40,033 nt of DNA from Candidatus Bipolaricaulota bacterium (GTDB taxonomy: Bacteria > Bipolaricaulota > Bipolaricaulia > UBA7950 > UBA9294): the NCBI GenBank assembly GCA_018817505.1, contig JAHITR010000017.1, positions 1 through 40,033 on the forward strand. The letters are read 5' to 3'. Below are positions 1 through 7,763 of this stretch, one piece after another (position 1 is the stretch's first letter; every line of letters starts with the position of its first letter). Made by a program: the position numbers and the translations under genes. The notes under the pieces are model-generated. The model saw nothing but the letters and a program-made list of their open reading frames with translations, made no database searches and was not told the origin of the DNA.

Positions 1-90
1 CGCGATATGCTGGAGAAGTTGCGTCCACGCTTGACCTAGCACCGTCCCAGCCCAGCGCGCCCCGACTTCATTGTTCGGCAACCCCAAATG

Positions 91-130
91 CAAGAACGCC
101 TCTTGCGTGAATTTGCAAGAGGCGTTCTTG
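91..130 (-). terminator. Perfect inverted repeat after rplQ, likely transcription end of the ribosomal cluster
   Basis: Two perfectly complementary 16-base arms (CAAGAACGCCTCTTGC and its reverse complement) flank an 8-base loop, starting about 30 bases past the rplQ stop. This is the only strong hairpin at the end of a more than 22 kb minus-strand cluster, so a terminator or mRNA 3-prime-end stabiliser is the natural reading. In the minus orientation the arm is followed by CATTTGGGG, not a U-tract, so it is not a textbook intrinsic terminator. In the plus orientation the flank is only mildly T-rich. Bases 1-90 hold no gene I can support. Confidence 0.55.
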
Positions 131-161
131 ACTCATTTGCTTTCTTGACGACGACCGTCCC

Positions 162-524
162 CTATTCTCCAGACTCGACAAGCATGATCCGCGCCATCTG
201 CGCACCATCACCTTGTCGTGGTCCCAATTTGAGGACACGCGTGTATCCGCCGTTTCGATCCTTGAATCGCGGACCAAGCTCATCAAATAACTTGGTGACC
301 GCTGCCTTGTCTCGGATGCGGGAGAATGCAATGCGCCGCGCATGCAGGTCCCCACGACGCGCCAACGTAATGAGGCGTTCAGAGAACCGCTGACTCGCTT
401 TGGCCTTCGTCAACGTTGTATCCAAATGCTCATGCATGATGAGCCCGGTAGCCAAATTGGCTAGTACGCTTTTCCGGTGACTGCGCACCATGCCGAGCTT
501 ATCGACATTGTTTCTATGCCTCAT
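162..524 (-). CDS. rplQ: 50S ribosomal protein L17 (bL17)
   Basis: L17 is a bacterial large-subunit protein near the exit-tunnel side of the ribosome. The predicted 120 residues begin MRHRNNVDKLG, the family's usual N-terminus. The ORF track starts six codons earlier; I prefer the ATG at 524 because an AGGTGAG ribosome-binding site lies 7 nt upstream and all L17 proteins start at MRHR. The gene overlaps the end of rpoA by 11 nt, so the two are translationally coupled. It is the last gene of the alpha-type section and is followed by the 16-bp inverted repeat. The body matches L17, including the NLATGLIMHE and ERLITLARRGDLHARR segments. Confidence 0.97.
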   Translation of the reverse strand: MRHRNNVDKLGMVRSHRKSVLANLATGLIMHEHLDTTLTKAKASQRFSERLITLARRGDLHARRIAFSRIRDKAAVTKLFDELGPRFKDRNGGYTRVLKLGPRQGDGAQMARIMLVESGE

Positions 525-1467
525 GACGAATCTCACCTTCACTTTGTAGAGAGTAGCCCAGCTCTTCCAATCGATCTTCGACTTTGCTCAGCGTCTTGCC
601 GCCGAATCCGTGAATGTCAAGTAATTCCTCACGGGGACGGGAGATCAAGTCATGAAGCGTCACGATGTCCGCCTCTTGAAGGAGGTTACACGCACGCTGA
701 TCGATATTCAGGTCAATCAGAGAGATCGACAGCTCTTCAGCTTCGACTTCTTCTGCCTCATCCACGGAAATGCCGTACGGATGCTCAGCGAAATCACTGA
801 ACAGGTCGACGTGTCGTTTAAGAATTCGGCTCGCCTCAGACAGCGCCTCTTCAGGCTTGATGCCGCCATTGGTCTCCAACTCAAGGACAAGTCGTTCGTA
901 TCCCGTCTTGCCCCCCACTCGTGTCTCTTCACTATGGTAGTTTACGAGTCGGACAGGGGAGAAATCCGCATCGACTGGAATCACCGAAAGGGGTGAGTCC
1001 TCTAGGCTATTCATTTCTGAAGCCACATAGCCGAATCCAGTTTCTACTTCGATTTCCACGTCCAGCTCTCCGTCCTTGCTGAGCGAAGCGATATGGAGAT
1101 CCCGATTGATGATCTCGACGCCTGGAGGTGTATTGATGTCGGCAGCCGTAACTTCAGCAGGCCCCTTGATCACCAACGTAAGCCGTTGCATCTCATCGCC
1201 AGTCATTCGTAGTGAAAGACTCTTGAAATTGAGAATGATCTCCAAGACGTCTTCGCGGACGCCCTCGATCGTATCGTATTCATGATACTTTCCTGCAAAA
1301 CGGACGCGCACGACGGCAGCGCCGGGAATAGCGGAAAGCAACACCCGACGCAACGAGTTCCCGAGCGTGGTCGCAAAACCACGCTCAAGCGGCTCGATTG
1401 AAATCTTCCCGCTAGTTTCCGTTAGTTCTTCGATCTTTATCCCTTTTGGGAAGACAAGCTCGTCCAT
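514..1467 (-). CDS. rpoA: DNA-directed RNA polymerase alpha subunit
   Basis: Alpha dimerises to start RNA polymerase assembly and contacts promoter UP elements and activators. At 317 residues it has normal length. The N-terminal domain (about 1-230) contains the conserved EPLERGFATTLGNSLRRVLLS stretch that forms the dimer interface. A linker rich in Glu (EEAEEVEAEELS region) leads to the C-terminal domain (about 245-310), whose helix-hairpin-helix segments include LDIHGFGGKTLSKVEDRL. The ATG start has a GGAGGCGAC ribosome-binding site. It lies 8 nt downstream of rpsD, in the usual rpsM-rpsK-rpsD-rpoA-rplQ order. Confidence 0.98.
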   Translation of the reverse strand: MDELVFPKGIKIEELTETSGKISIEPLERGFATTLGNSLRRVLLSAIPGAAVVRVRFAGKYHEYDTIEGVREDVLEIILNFKSLSLRMTGDEMQRLTLVIKGPAEVTAADINTPPGVEIINRDLHIASLSKDGELDVEIEVETGFGYVASEMNSLEDSPLSVIPVDADFSPVRLVNYHSEETRVGGKTGYERLVLELETNGGIKPEEALSEASRILKRHVDLFSDFAEHPYGISVDEAEEVEAEELSISLIDLNIDQRACNLLQEADIVTLHDLISRPREELLDIHGFGGKTLSKVEDRLEELGYSLQSEGEIRHEA

Positions 1468-1475
1468 GTCGCCTC

Positions 1476-2099
1476 CTAGCGGGAGTAGAACTCAACGATC
1501 AGGTTGGTGGCGATCGATAGACCAATCTGCTCAACGTTTGGCGCTGTGACCAGTTGGAACTTCATCGCATCGACATTCTTATCCAACCACGTAGGGACTT
1601 CTCGTCCCTGGTTTGAGTCAATGATCGCTTTCATTCGACTACGGCGCCCTTCTTTGATGGCCACAAAGTCACCCTCTCTGAGGAGCATGGACGGCACATT
1701 CGACGCTCGTCCGTTCACCTCAAGATGACCGTGAACAATCATCTGTCGCGCTTGCTGGCGGGATGAGGCAAAGCCGGCTCTGTAAACGAGATTGTCAAAT
1801 CGTCGCTCCAACAAGACCAACAAGGCTTCACCCGTGACGCCCTTCCTGCGCTTGGCTTCCGCAATGTAGTTGCGGAACTGCTTCTCGCGTACGCCATAAA
1901 TCCGTCGCGCTTTTTGCTTTTCACGCAAGTGAAGAAGATATTGACTTCTTCGCGGTCGCCGTTTCTTGGGCCCTTCTCCCGGGGGTCGTGATCGCGAACT
2001 CATCGCACAAGCACGCGAATAGCAACGATCCCCTTTCAGGAAGAGTTTCTCGCCCTCTCTGCGGCACTGCTTACATTTTCCTCCAGTATCTCGACCCAT
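1476..2099 (-). CDS. rpsD: 30S ribosomal protein S4 (uS4), zinc-binding form
   Basis: S4 nucleates 16S rRNA folding in the small-subunit body and in many bacteria represses its own operon. The 207-residue protein carries four N-terminal cysteines (C9, C12, C26, C31), the C+ zinc-knuckle form of S4. The S4 RNA-binding domain is at about residues 95-160 (FDNLVYRAGFASSRQQARQ, VNGRASNVPS). Its ATG overlaps the rpsK stop by one base (TAATG), so it is probably translated by re-initiating ribosomes. Confidence 0.98.
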   Translation of the reverse strand: MGRDTGGKCKQCRREGEKLFLKGDRCYSRACAMSSRSRPPGEGPKKRRPRRSQYLLHLREKQKARRIYGVREKQFRNYIAEAKRRKGVTGEALLVLLERRFDNLVYRAGFASSRQQARQMIVHGHLEVNGRASNVPSMLLREGDFVAIKEGRRSRMKAIIDSNQGREVPTWLDKNVDAMKFQLVTAPNVEQIGLSIATNLIVEFYSR

Positions 2100-2443
2100 T
2101 ATCGTCTCCCCTTGCTGTGGGAAAGCGGAGTTACGTTATTCACTTCTTCGACGCGGATCCCAGAAGACTTGATTGTCTGAATGACGGATTGCCTCCCTGA
2201 ACCTGTCCCCTTCACGAAGACAGCCACGGAACGAATCCCGACATCCTTCATTTCCCGAGACAATGACTCTGCGGCAATCTGAGCAGCGTATGGAGTACCT
2301 TTTCGAGACCCTTTGTAGCCAACAACGCCCGGCGATTTCCACATGACTGGGTGCCCGTTCATGTCGGTAATCGTAATAATGGTATTGTTGAACGAGGCGT
2401 AGATATGAACCTGGGCACGCTCAAGCTTGAAAGTTTTCGCCAT
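2099..2443 (-). CDS. rpsK: 30S ribosomal protein S11 (uS11) with shortened C-terminus
   Basis: S11 lines the platform and contacts 16S rRNA near the mRNA exit. The core (HIYASFNNTIITITD, GSRKGTPYAAQ, VKGTGSGRQS) is clearly uS11. The protein is only 114 residues; typical bacterial S11 has about 125-130. Part of this is a short N-terminus, but the C-terminus also ends PLSHSKGRR where other bacteria have PIPHNGCRPPKKRRV or close variants. The Asn-Gly pair, which is an isoaspartate site in E. coli (residue 119), is replaced by Ser-Lys. The reading frame runs straight into a TAATG junction with rpsD and no simple frameshift restores the missing tail. See findings. Confidence 0.96.
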   Translation of the reverse strand: MAKTFKLERAQVHIYASFNNTIITITDMNGHPVMWKSPGVVGYKGSRKGTPYAAQIAAESLSREMKDVGIRSVAVFVKGTGSGRQSVIQTIKSSGIRVEEVNNVTPLSHSKGRR

Positions 2444-2451
2444 AATAGCCG

Positions 2452-2817
2452 CTACCTCTTCTTACCCGCCTTCGCAGGGCGTGGTCCTTTCCACGTCCGA
2501 GCGTTGGCCCGAGTCCGCTGTCCACGCGCCGGTAGGCGCCTCGCATGTCGAGATCCGCGATACGAACTGATGTCCTTCAAGCGTTGAATGCTTGATTGAA
2601 TCCTTCGCCGCAAATCACCCTCGACCATGAATTGTTCCACTTCACGGCGTAGGTTGTTGACCTCGTTTTCGGTGAGATCCTTCACCCGCACGTCGGGAGA
2701 AATCCCTGTCTTATCGATGACCTCAGCCGCACGCGTCGAACCGATCCCGTAGATATACGTCAACGCGATCTCGATTCGCTTGTTGTTCGGCAGATTCACA
2801 CCTGCTATTCGCGCCAT
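2452..2817 (-). CDS. rpsM: 30S ribosomal protein S13 (uS13)
   Basis: S13 sits in the small-subunit head, contacting the P-site tRNA and L5 across the subunit bridge. The 121-residue sequence starts with the standard [21 protein letters not shown] and contains the helix-two-turn-helix segment [19 protein letters not shown]. Its basic C-terminal tail ([13 protein letters not shown], ending KAGKKR) is the part that reaches toward the decoding centre. It lies 11 nt after rpmJ and 8 nt before rpsK. Length and motifs are ordinary. Confidence 0.98.
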   Translation of the reverse strand: MARIAGVNLPNNKRIEIALTYIYGIGSTRAAEVIDKTGISPDVRVKDLTENEVNNLRREVEQFMVEGDLRRRIQSSIQRLKDISSYRGSRHARRLPARGQRTRANARTWKGPRPAKAGKKR

Positions 2818-2828
2818 TGATACTCCCC

Positions 2829-2942
2829 CTACCCTTGCCGCTGCTTATGCTTCGGATTCCGACAGATCACGCGCACTCGACCCTCACGCCGGATGACCTT
2901 GCAATTGGCACACATCTTCTTGATAGAAGCTCGTACTTTCAT
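2829..2942 (-). CDS. rpmJ: 50S ribosomal protein L36 (bL36), zinc-binding form
   Basis: This 37-codon gene is too short for the ORF track. Translation from the ATG at 2942 gives [20 protein letters not shown] and then [17 protein letters not shown], stopping at TAG. C11, C14, C27 and H32 form the CxxC-x12-C-x4-H zinc ribbon of the C+ type of L36. It lies between infA and rpsM, the usual place in Firmicutes, Thermotogae and other bacteria. L36 is a small late-assembling large-subunit protein. Confidence 0.97.
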   Translation of the reverse strand: MKVRASIKKMCANCKVIRREGRVRVICRNPKHKQRQG

Positions 2943-2959
2943 AATGTCAAGCGTAGTTA

Positions 2960-3202
2960 TTATGACTCACGATAGACAATCCTGCCCTTGGTCAGATCAT
3001 AGGGTGAAAACTCGACGATCACACGGTCTCCGGTAAGGATACGGATATAGTGTTTTCGGATTCTCCCCGAGATATGACACAGCACGACATGATCGTTGTC
3101 GAGTTTCACTCGAAACGTTGAATTGGGAAGAGATTCGATAACCTCGCCCCGAACTCGCAGCACGTCTTTCTTTGCTCCGCGTTGTTTCTCGTTTATAGCC
3201 AC
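2960..3202 (-). CDS. infA: Translation initiation factor IF-1
   Basis: IF-1 is an OB-fold protein that binds the ribosomal A site during initiation. The 80-residue product has the standard body ([52 protein letters not shown]) and a basic N-terminal extension of about seven residues compared with the usual MAKEDVIE start. The start is GTG, sharing bases with the map stop codon (TAGTG). A strong AGGAGGTGA lies about 15 nt upstream, an unusually long spacing, so coupling to map may help initiation. Confidence 0.95.
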   Translation of the reverse strand: MAINEKQRGAKKDVLRVRGEVIESLPNSTFRVKLDNDHVVLCHISGRIRKHYIRILTGDRVIVEFSPYDLTKGRIVYRES

Positions 3203-3966
3203 TACGCTTTTTCGTCACCTCCTAGCGTTACGACGACTGTTCCGTTTTCTGTCAGCACAATCGTATGCTCAAAATGCACAGACAATCCACCCGATCCCGT
3301 GACGACGGTCCAGCGATCAGCTAGGACCCGTGTTGCCATCGAATCGACCTTGATCATCGGCTCGATAGCCATCGCCATACCCGGTCGCAATCGTGGTCCA
3401 TGACCAGGCGGTCCGTAGTTGGGAATCTGCGGATCTTCGTGCAAAGCTTTCCCGATTCCATGCCCGACATATTCCTTGACTACGTAAAACCCTGCCAGTT
3501 CGACATAGGTCCCGATAGCGTGTGAAATATCGGACAAACGGTTTCCTATCTTAACTTGTTCAATTCCTTCCCACAAGCTACGTTCACCAACATCCATCAA
3601 TCGTCGAGCCGTTTGGTCGACTTGGCCGACACCCACTGTCGTGGCCATATCCACGTGCAGTCCGTCTCGCACCAGCCCAATATCGATCGAGAACACATCT
3701 CCCTCTTCGAGCCTTCGCTCCGGCGAGGGAATCCCGTGTACGACTTCTTCGTTGATTGACGCATTGATCGTCGCCGGATAGCCGGAGTAGCCCTTGAATG
3801 AGGGGATACCCCCGGCGTCTCGAATCAGTGCCTCCGCCATGTCATCGAAGAACTGGGTTGTACGCCCTGGCTGAACCTGCTTGCACAAGGCGTGCAGGGT
3901 TTGAGCCAGAAGCAAACCGTTCTCTTGCATGACGGAAATCTCGGCCGATGTCTTCAGTTCGATCAT
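3202..3966 (-). CDS. map: Methionine aminopeptidase, type I
   Basis: The enzyme removes the N-terminal methionine from nascent proteins using two metal ions. The 254-residue protein has the full type I ligand set: D95 (SIDIGL), D106 (HVDMATT), H169 ([12 protein letters not shown]), E202 (AIEPMI) and E233 (FEHTIV), plus substrate-binding H77 (EEVVHGIP). There is no N-terminal zinc-finger extension. Its ATG overlaps the adk stop by four bases (ATGA) and its own stop overlaps the infA start, so it lies in the usual secY-adk-map-infA block. Confidence 0.98.
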   Translation of the reverse strand: MIELKTSAEISVMQENGLLLAQTLHALCKQVQPGRTTQFFDDMAEALIRDAGGIPSFKGYSGYPATINASINEEVVHGIPSPERRLEEGDVFSIDIGLVRDGLHVDMATTVGVGQVDQTARRLMDVGERSLWEGIEQVKIGNRLSDISHAIGTYVELAGFYVVKEYVGHGIGKALHEDPQIPNYGPPGHGPRLRPGMAMAIEPMIKVDSMATRVLADRWTVVTGSGGLSVHFEHTIVLTENGTVVVTLGGDEKA

Positions 3967-4595
3967 GCGGTCAGAATGTCAATGATCTCCGAGAACACTT
4001 TCTCGGATCCTGCCAAACCATCCAGCGTTCGTAACACTCCCTGCCGTTTGTAGTAGTCGATCAGGGGTGCTGTCGATCGCTCGTAAATATCGTATCGATT
4101 GGCGATGACGTCGGTCTTGTCGTCATCCCGTTGATACAACTCACCGCCACACTTGGCGCAAGTCGTTTCGCCTTCTGCGAGATTAAATGTCAAGTTGTAA
4201 ATCTCGCCACAGCCTTTGCAAACCCGCCGGCTGGTGAGTCGCCGAACCACTTCATCACGAGCAAGGCCAATGTTGAGGACGACATCAATGGTAGCAAACC
4301 GGCCCAACGCCTCAGCCTGGGCCGTGGTGCGCGGAAATCCGTCCAACAGAAATCCCGCGTCCGCTGCTTCGATTCGCCCTCGAATCATATCAATGATCAG
4401 TTGATCGGGAACAAGATCGCCCCGATTCATGAATTCCTTGGCCGTTTTGCCAAGATCGGTTGCGCGGGCGACTTCGTCACGGAGAATGTCCCCTGTGGAC
4501 AGATGCGTCAGACCATATTTGTCAACGATCTGCTTTGCCTGCGTGCCCTTGCCCGCGCCAGGAGGGCCAAGTAGAACCACGTGGGTGCGTGCCAC
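3963..4595 (-). CDS. adk: Adenylate kinase, zinc LID form
   Basis: Adenylate kinase converts ATP plus AMP to two ADP. The P-loop GPPGAGKGTQ is at residues 10-19, and the AMP-binding and substrate segments HLSTGDILRD and LLDGFPRT are intact. The LID holds four cysteines (C126, C129, C146, C149) in two CxxC pairs, the structural zinc form found in Gram-positives and many thermophiles. It is 210 residues, normal for a long-LID enzyme. The start is GTG, sharing bases with the secY stop (TAGTG). Confidence 0.98.
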   Translation of the reverse strand: MARTHVVLLGPPGAGKGTQAKQIVDKYGLTHLSTGDILRDEVARATDLGKTAKEFMNRGDLVPDQLIIDMIRGRIEAADAGFLLDGFPRTTAQAEALGRFATIDVVLNIGLARDEVVRRLTSRRVCKGCGEIYNLTFNLAEGETTCAKCGGELYQRDDDKTDVIANRYDIYERSTAPLIDYYKRQGVLRTLDGLAGSEKVFSEIIDILTA

Positions 4596-5872
4596 TAGCC
4601 TCTCCTTCCCAACAAGCCACCCGACTTGGTCAGCGACTCGTAGTGTCGCATGACAAGGTGCGTCTCGATCTGCATCAGCGTATCGATACCCACACCCACC
4701 ACGATGAGCAACGAGGTCCCACCAATGAGGAACATGGTTTGAGAACCACTCAGCGTCGACAGCAGGTAGGGCAGCACGGCCACTGCGGATAGAAACAACG
4801 CGCCAACCAGCAGCAACCGTCCGAGGATGCTTGAGATGTACTCGGCCGTCGGTTTGCCAGGGCGAACGCCGGGAACGAACCCGCCAGCTTCGCGAATATT
4901 CTTGGCGACGTCATTGGGATCAAACACAATGGAGCTGTAGAAGTACGTGAAGAAGAAAATCAACAGAACGTAGCAGGCGATATACAGCGGGCTTCCCTGT
5001 GCAAACAGAGCCGAAGCCCGGGCCCAACCAAAGGCGCTGAAGATCGTGATTGGGAACGTCAGCAAGGCCATGGCAAAAATGACCGGAATAACGCCCGACT
5101 GATTCACGCGCAACGGAAGATGCGACGAGTGTCCACCGTAAATTCTTCGGCCCATCGTCCGCTTGGCATATTGAATCGAAATCTTGCGCTGCCCTTGCTG
5201 CACCATCACCATGCCACCAATGACAACAATGAGCAGGACGATGAACGCGATCCCCCAATAGGCAGGAACTGAACCCGTTGAGATCTGCACCCACAGTTGA
5301 TTCAAGCTGGCCGGGAAACGAGACAGGATACTGATCATGATGATCAAGCTGATTCCGTTTCCAATACCATTTTCAGTGATACGCTCTCCCAACCACATCA
5401 GGAAGATCGTTCCCGTCGTCAATGTCACGATGGTGGTTGCATAGAACCACAGCGTCGCATCCACAGGAAACGCGTTCCGAATGATCGACGAGAAGGCAAT
5501 CGCCTGAACGATGGCCAACCCCACGGTAGCATATCGCGTGTAGGACGTGATTTTTCGACGTCCTTCTCGACCTTGTTGCTGCATTTCCTTGAGCTTGGGG
5601 ATGACCGACGTCAGCAAACTGAAGATAATCGAAGCATTGATGTAGGGCGTCACGCCCAATGCAAACAGGGAGAAGCGCTGCAATGCGCCCCCGCTGAACA
5701 TATTCATGAAGTCGAGAAGCCCGCCACTGTCAAAGGCAGTAATCGCATTCAAATTGACGCCGGGAACGGTAATGTGCGTTCCTAAACGAATAACAATGAT
5801 TGCACCCAAGGTGAACAGAATTCGCTTTCGCAGTTCCGGAACCTTGAAGAGACTCGCGAACTTCTCCCACAT
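4595..5872 (-). CDS. secY: Protein translocase subunit SecY
   Basis: SecY is the ten-helix membrane channel that exports unfolded proteins with SecA, SecE and SecG. The 425-residue sequence starts in the cytoplasm (MWEKFASLFKVPELRKRILF) and includes the plug and TM2 region (GGALQRFSLFALGVTPYINAS), the cytoplasmic loop KEMQQQGREGRRKITSYTRY, and TM10 before a short basic tail. It lies 2 nt after rplO, as in the classical spc operon, and overlaps adk. Length and hydrophobic pattern are ordinary. Confidence 0.98.
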   Translation of the reverse strand: MWEKFASLFKVPELRKRILFTLGAIIVIRLGTHITVPGVNLNAITAFDSGGLLDFMNMFSGGALQRFSLFALGVTPYINASIIFSLLTSVIPKLKEMQQQGREGRRKITSYTRYATVGLAIVQAIAFSSIIRNAFPVDATLWFYATTIVTLTTGTIFLMWLGERITENGIGNGISLIIMISILSRFPASLNQLWVQISTGSVPAYWGIAFIVLLIVVIGGMVMVQQGQRKISIQYAKRTMGRRIYGGHSSHLPLRVNQSGVIPVIFAMALLTFPITIFSAFGWARASALFAQGSPLYIACYVLLIFFFTYFYSSIVFDPNDVAKNIREAGGFVPGVRPGKPTAEYISSILGRLLLVGALFLSAVAVLPYLLSTLSGSQTMFLIGGTSLLIVVGVGIDTLMQIETHLVMRHYESLTKSGGLLGRRG

Positions 5873-5874
5873 GC

Positions 5875-6321
5875 CTAAATCACCTCGGCCTTTCCTCCAG
5901 CTTCCTCGATCTTGCGGACGGCCTCGGCAGCAAACCGATGCGCGCGTACCACAAGCGGTTTGGTCAGTTCTCCTCGACCGAGAATCTTGACCAATTCGAC
6001 CTTGCCTCTCACCAATCCGCCTTCGCGAAGGCGATCCGGTGTGATCTCATCGTTTGCCTTGAATAGGTTGTTTAGTGTGTCCACATTGACGCAGCCATAT
6101 TCGACACGCGCATGGTTAATGAAACCACGCTTTGGGAAGCGCATCCAGATCGGTGTCTGGCCGCCTTCATATCCCAGACGGGTTCCGCCGCCAGAACGAG
6201 AGTTCTGACCGCCGTTTCCGCGGCCGCTTTCATGGCCACCTGAACCGGATCCATAACCCCGACCGATTCTCTTTCTACGATGATTGGCACCCTTGGTTGG
6301 ATGCAGATCCTCAAGTCGCAT
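5875..6321 (-). CDS. rplO: 50S ribosomal protein L15 (uL15)
   Basis: L15 is a late-assembling large-subunit protein with a Gly/Arg-rich N-terminal arm. I start it at the ATG at 6321 (MRLEDLHPTKGANHRRKRIG) because an AGGAGGTC ribosome-binding site lies just upstream and other L15 proteins begin here; the ORF track runs eight codons longer. This gives 148 residues. The arm motif GSGSGGHESGRGNGGQNSR and the C-terminal core (VVRAHRFAAEAVRKIEEAGG) are typical. It overlaps rpsE by 11 nt, and rpmD, which normally lies between them, is absent. Confidence 0.97.
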   Translation of the reverse strand: MRLEDLHPTKGANHRRKRIGRGYGSGSGGHESGRGNGGQNSRSGGGTRLGYEGGQTPIWMRFPKRGFINHARVEYGCVNVDTLNNLFKANDEITPDRLREGGLVRGKVELVKILGRGELTKPLVVRAHRFAAEAVRKIEEAGGKAEVI

Positions 6322-6823
6322 TCTTGACCTCCTGAGTTTCCACACCCATGGCGAGAACCTGTTCGATCTGCTGACGACTTCGCAGTTGTCCCAATCCCTT
6401 CAGCGCTGCTTTCGATAGGGTCAATGGATTCGTCGTCCCGATGGACTTGGTCAGGATGTCTTTAATTCCCGCCAGGCGACAGATAGCCCCTACCGTTGTG
6501 CCGGCAATGACGCCGGTTCCTGGAAAGGCCGGCTTGAGCAAGACATTGCCAGCCTTGAACTTCCCGTTGATTTCGTGAGGAATCGTTCCACCGTCTAGAT
6601 TCACGGTCACAAGGCTCTTCTTGGCATCGCGAATGGCCTGTTGAATGGCAAGTGGGATTTCAGTCGTGCTTCCCATGCCCACGCCAACGTGGCCCTTTCC
6701 GTCGCCCACCACCATGGTGACGCGGAACCTAAGATTCCGTCCACCCTTGGTGACCTTGCTTACGCGGCGAATGTCGATAATTTCATTCTCAAACTCATCT
6801 TGTATACGTTGATTGCGACGCAT
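6311..6823 (-). CDS. rpsE: 30S ribosomal protein S5 (uS5)
   Basis: S5 is a fidelity-related protein at the mRNA entry side of the small subunit. The preferred start is the ATG at 6823 (MRRNQRIQDEFENEIIDIRR), which overlaps the rplR stop as TGATG and follows an AAGGGGGAT ribosome-binding site. The ORF track start is an in-frame TTG nine codons earlier and has no better support. The 170-residue product has the double-stranded-RNA-binding domain (VSKVTKGGRNLRFRVTMVVG) and the C-terminal S5 domain (VGAICRLAGIKDILTKSIGT). No rpmD follows it. Confidence 0.97.
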   Translation of the reverse strand: MRRNQRIQDEFENEIIDIRRVSKVTKGGRNLRFRVTMVVGDGKGHVGVGMGSTTEIPLAIQQAIRDAKKSLVTVNLDGGTIPHEINGKFKAGNVLLKPAFPGTGVIAGTTVGAICRLAGIKDILTKSIGTTNPLTLSKAALKGLGQLRSRQQIEQVLAMGVETQEVKNAT

Positions 6824-7185
6824 CAGAACTGCAATCCCCCTTTGCGACAAGCATCAGCAAAAGCCTTTATGACGCCGTGATAGACGTGCCCACCGCGATC
6901 AAAAACGACCGCCGTGACGCCTTTTTCCTTCGCACGTTCTGCCAGGATTGCGCCCAGCTTCTCAGCAGAAGCAATATTGGACCCGTGCAATTCTTCACGA
7001 AGAGCTGGCTCGAGCGTAGAGGCTTGCAGTAGCGTGACTCTAGCCTCATCGTCAATGACCTGCGCGTAAAGATGACGCAAGGTCTTGGCGATGCACAATC
7101 GCGGACGAGCACTTGTTCCGGAAACCTTCTTCCGAAGTCGCAGGTGTCGTTTCACGATGTCTGCGGCACGATTAAATCTTGCCAT
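6823..7185 (-). CDS. rplR: 50S ribosomal protein L18 (uL18)
   Basis: L18 binds 5S rRNA together with L5. The ATG at 7185 (MARFNRAADIVKRHLRLRKK) is chosen over the track's GTG three codons upstream because GGGGGAG is 8 nt before it. This gives 120 residues. Conserved features include RKKVSGTSARPRLCI near the N-terminus, VVFDRGGHVYHGVIKAFADA, and a C-terminal hydrophobic GGLQF. It follows rplF by 17 nt and overlaps rpsE (TGATG). Confidence 0.97.
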   Translation of the reverse strand: MARFNRAADIVKRHLRLRKKVSGTSARPRLCIAKTLRHLYAQVIDDEARVTLLQASTLEPALREELHGSNIASAEKLGAILAERAKEKGVTAVVFDRGGHVYHGVIKAFADACRKGGLQF

Positions 7186-7202
7186 GTATCTCACTCCCCC
7201 TA

Positions 7203-7751
7203 CTATGCACCAGGGCCGCCCATCTTTCCGGCCTTCTGAATGACCTGCTCGTCTTTATAGCGAATGCCCTTGCCGTCATAGACATTGGGTTTGCGGAACT
7301 TCCTAATCTCAGCGGCCGCTTGCCCAACGCCCTGTCGATCCGCTCCACGTACGATGATTTCGTTCGGATTCGGGACTTCGACTTCGATGCCCTCGGGGAT
7401 CTCGTATTCCATGGGATTGGAGTAGCCGAGATCAAGAATAAGGGTCGAACCTTGAAGCCGGGCTCTGTAGCCCAAGCCGCGTACGACCAATCCCTTTTCC
7501 CAGCGTTCAGACACCCCGTGCACCATGTTCGCCAACAGGCTGCGATACAGCCCGTGGAAAGCACGATACTGTTTGCCCTCTTTGACGCGCGTGACAGTTG
7601 CCTGTGCGTCATCCACGGCGATCTGAACCATATCCGAACGGAACGCCTGTTCAAGACGTCCGAACTTGCCTTCGACTGCGAATCTACGACTGTCGACGGT
7701 CACTTTCACGCCATCAGGAATCGCAATAGGTACTTTGCCTACTTTAGACAT
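7203..7751 (-). CDS. rplF: 50S ribosomal protein L6 (uL6)
   Basis: L6 binds 23S rRNA next to the sarcin-ricin loop and the factor-binding site. The 182-residue protein has two L6 folds. The first begins MSKVGKVPIAIPDGVKVTVD. The second contains ILDLGYSNPMEYEIPEGIEV and ends with the signature RKPNVYDGKGIRYKDEQVI, including the PNVYDGKGIRY motif that contacts rRNA. It lies 12 nt after rpsH in normal spc order. Nothing unusual was noticed. Confidence 0.98.
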   Translation of the reverse strand: MSKVGKVPIAIPDGVKVTVDSRRFAVEGKFGRLEQAFRSDMVQIAVDDAQATVTRVKEGKQYRAFHGLYRSLLANMVHGVSERWEKGLVVRGLGYRARLQGSTLILDLGYSNPMEYEIPEGIEVEVPNPNEIIVRGADRQGVGQAAAEIRKFRKPNVYDGKGIRYKDEQVIQKAGKMGGPGA

Positions 7752-7763
7752 CTTCGATTCTCC

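Noticed and set aside
1-39. Plus-strand reading frame RDMLEKLRPRLT followed by TAG at the left edge
   Set aside because: It could be the tail of a convergent gene, but 13 codons with no recognisable motif are not enough to call a CDS.
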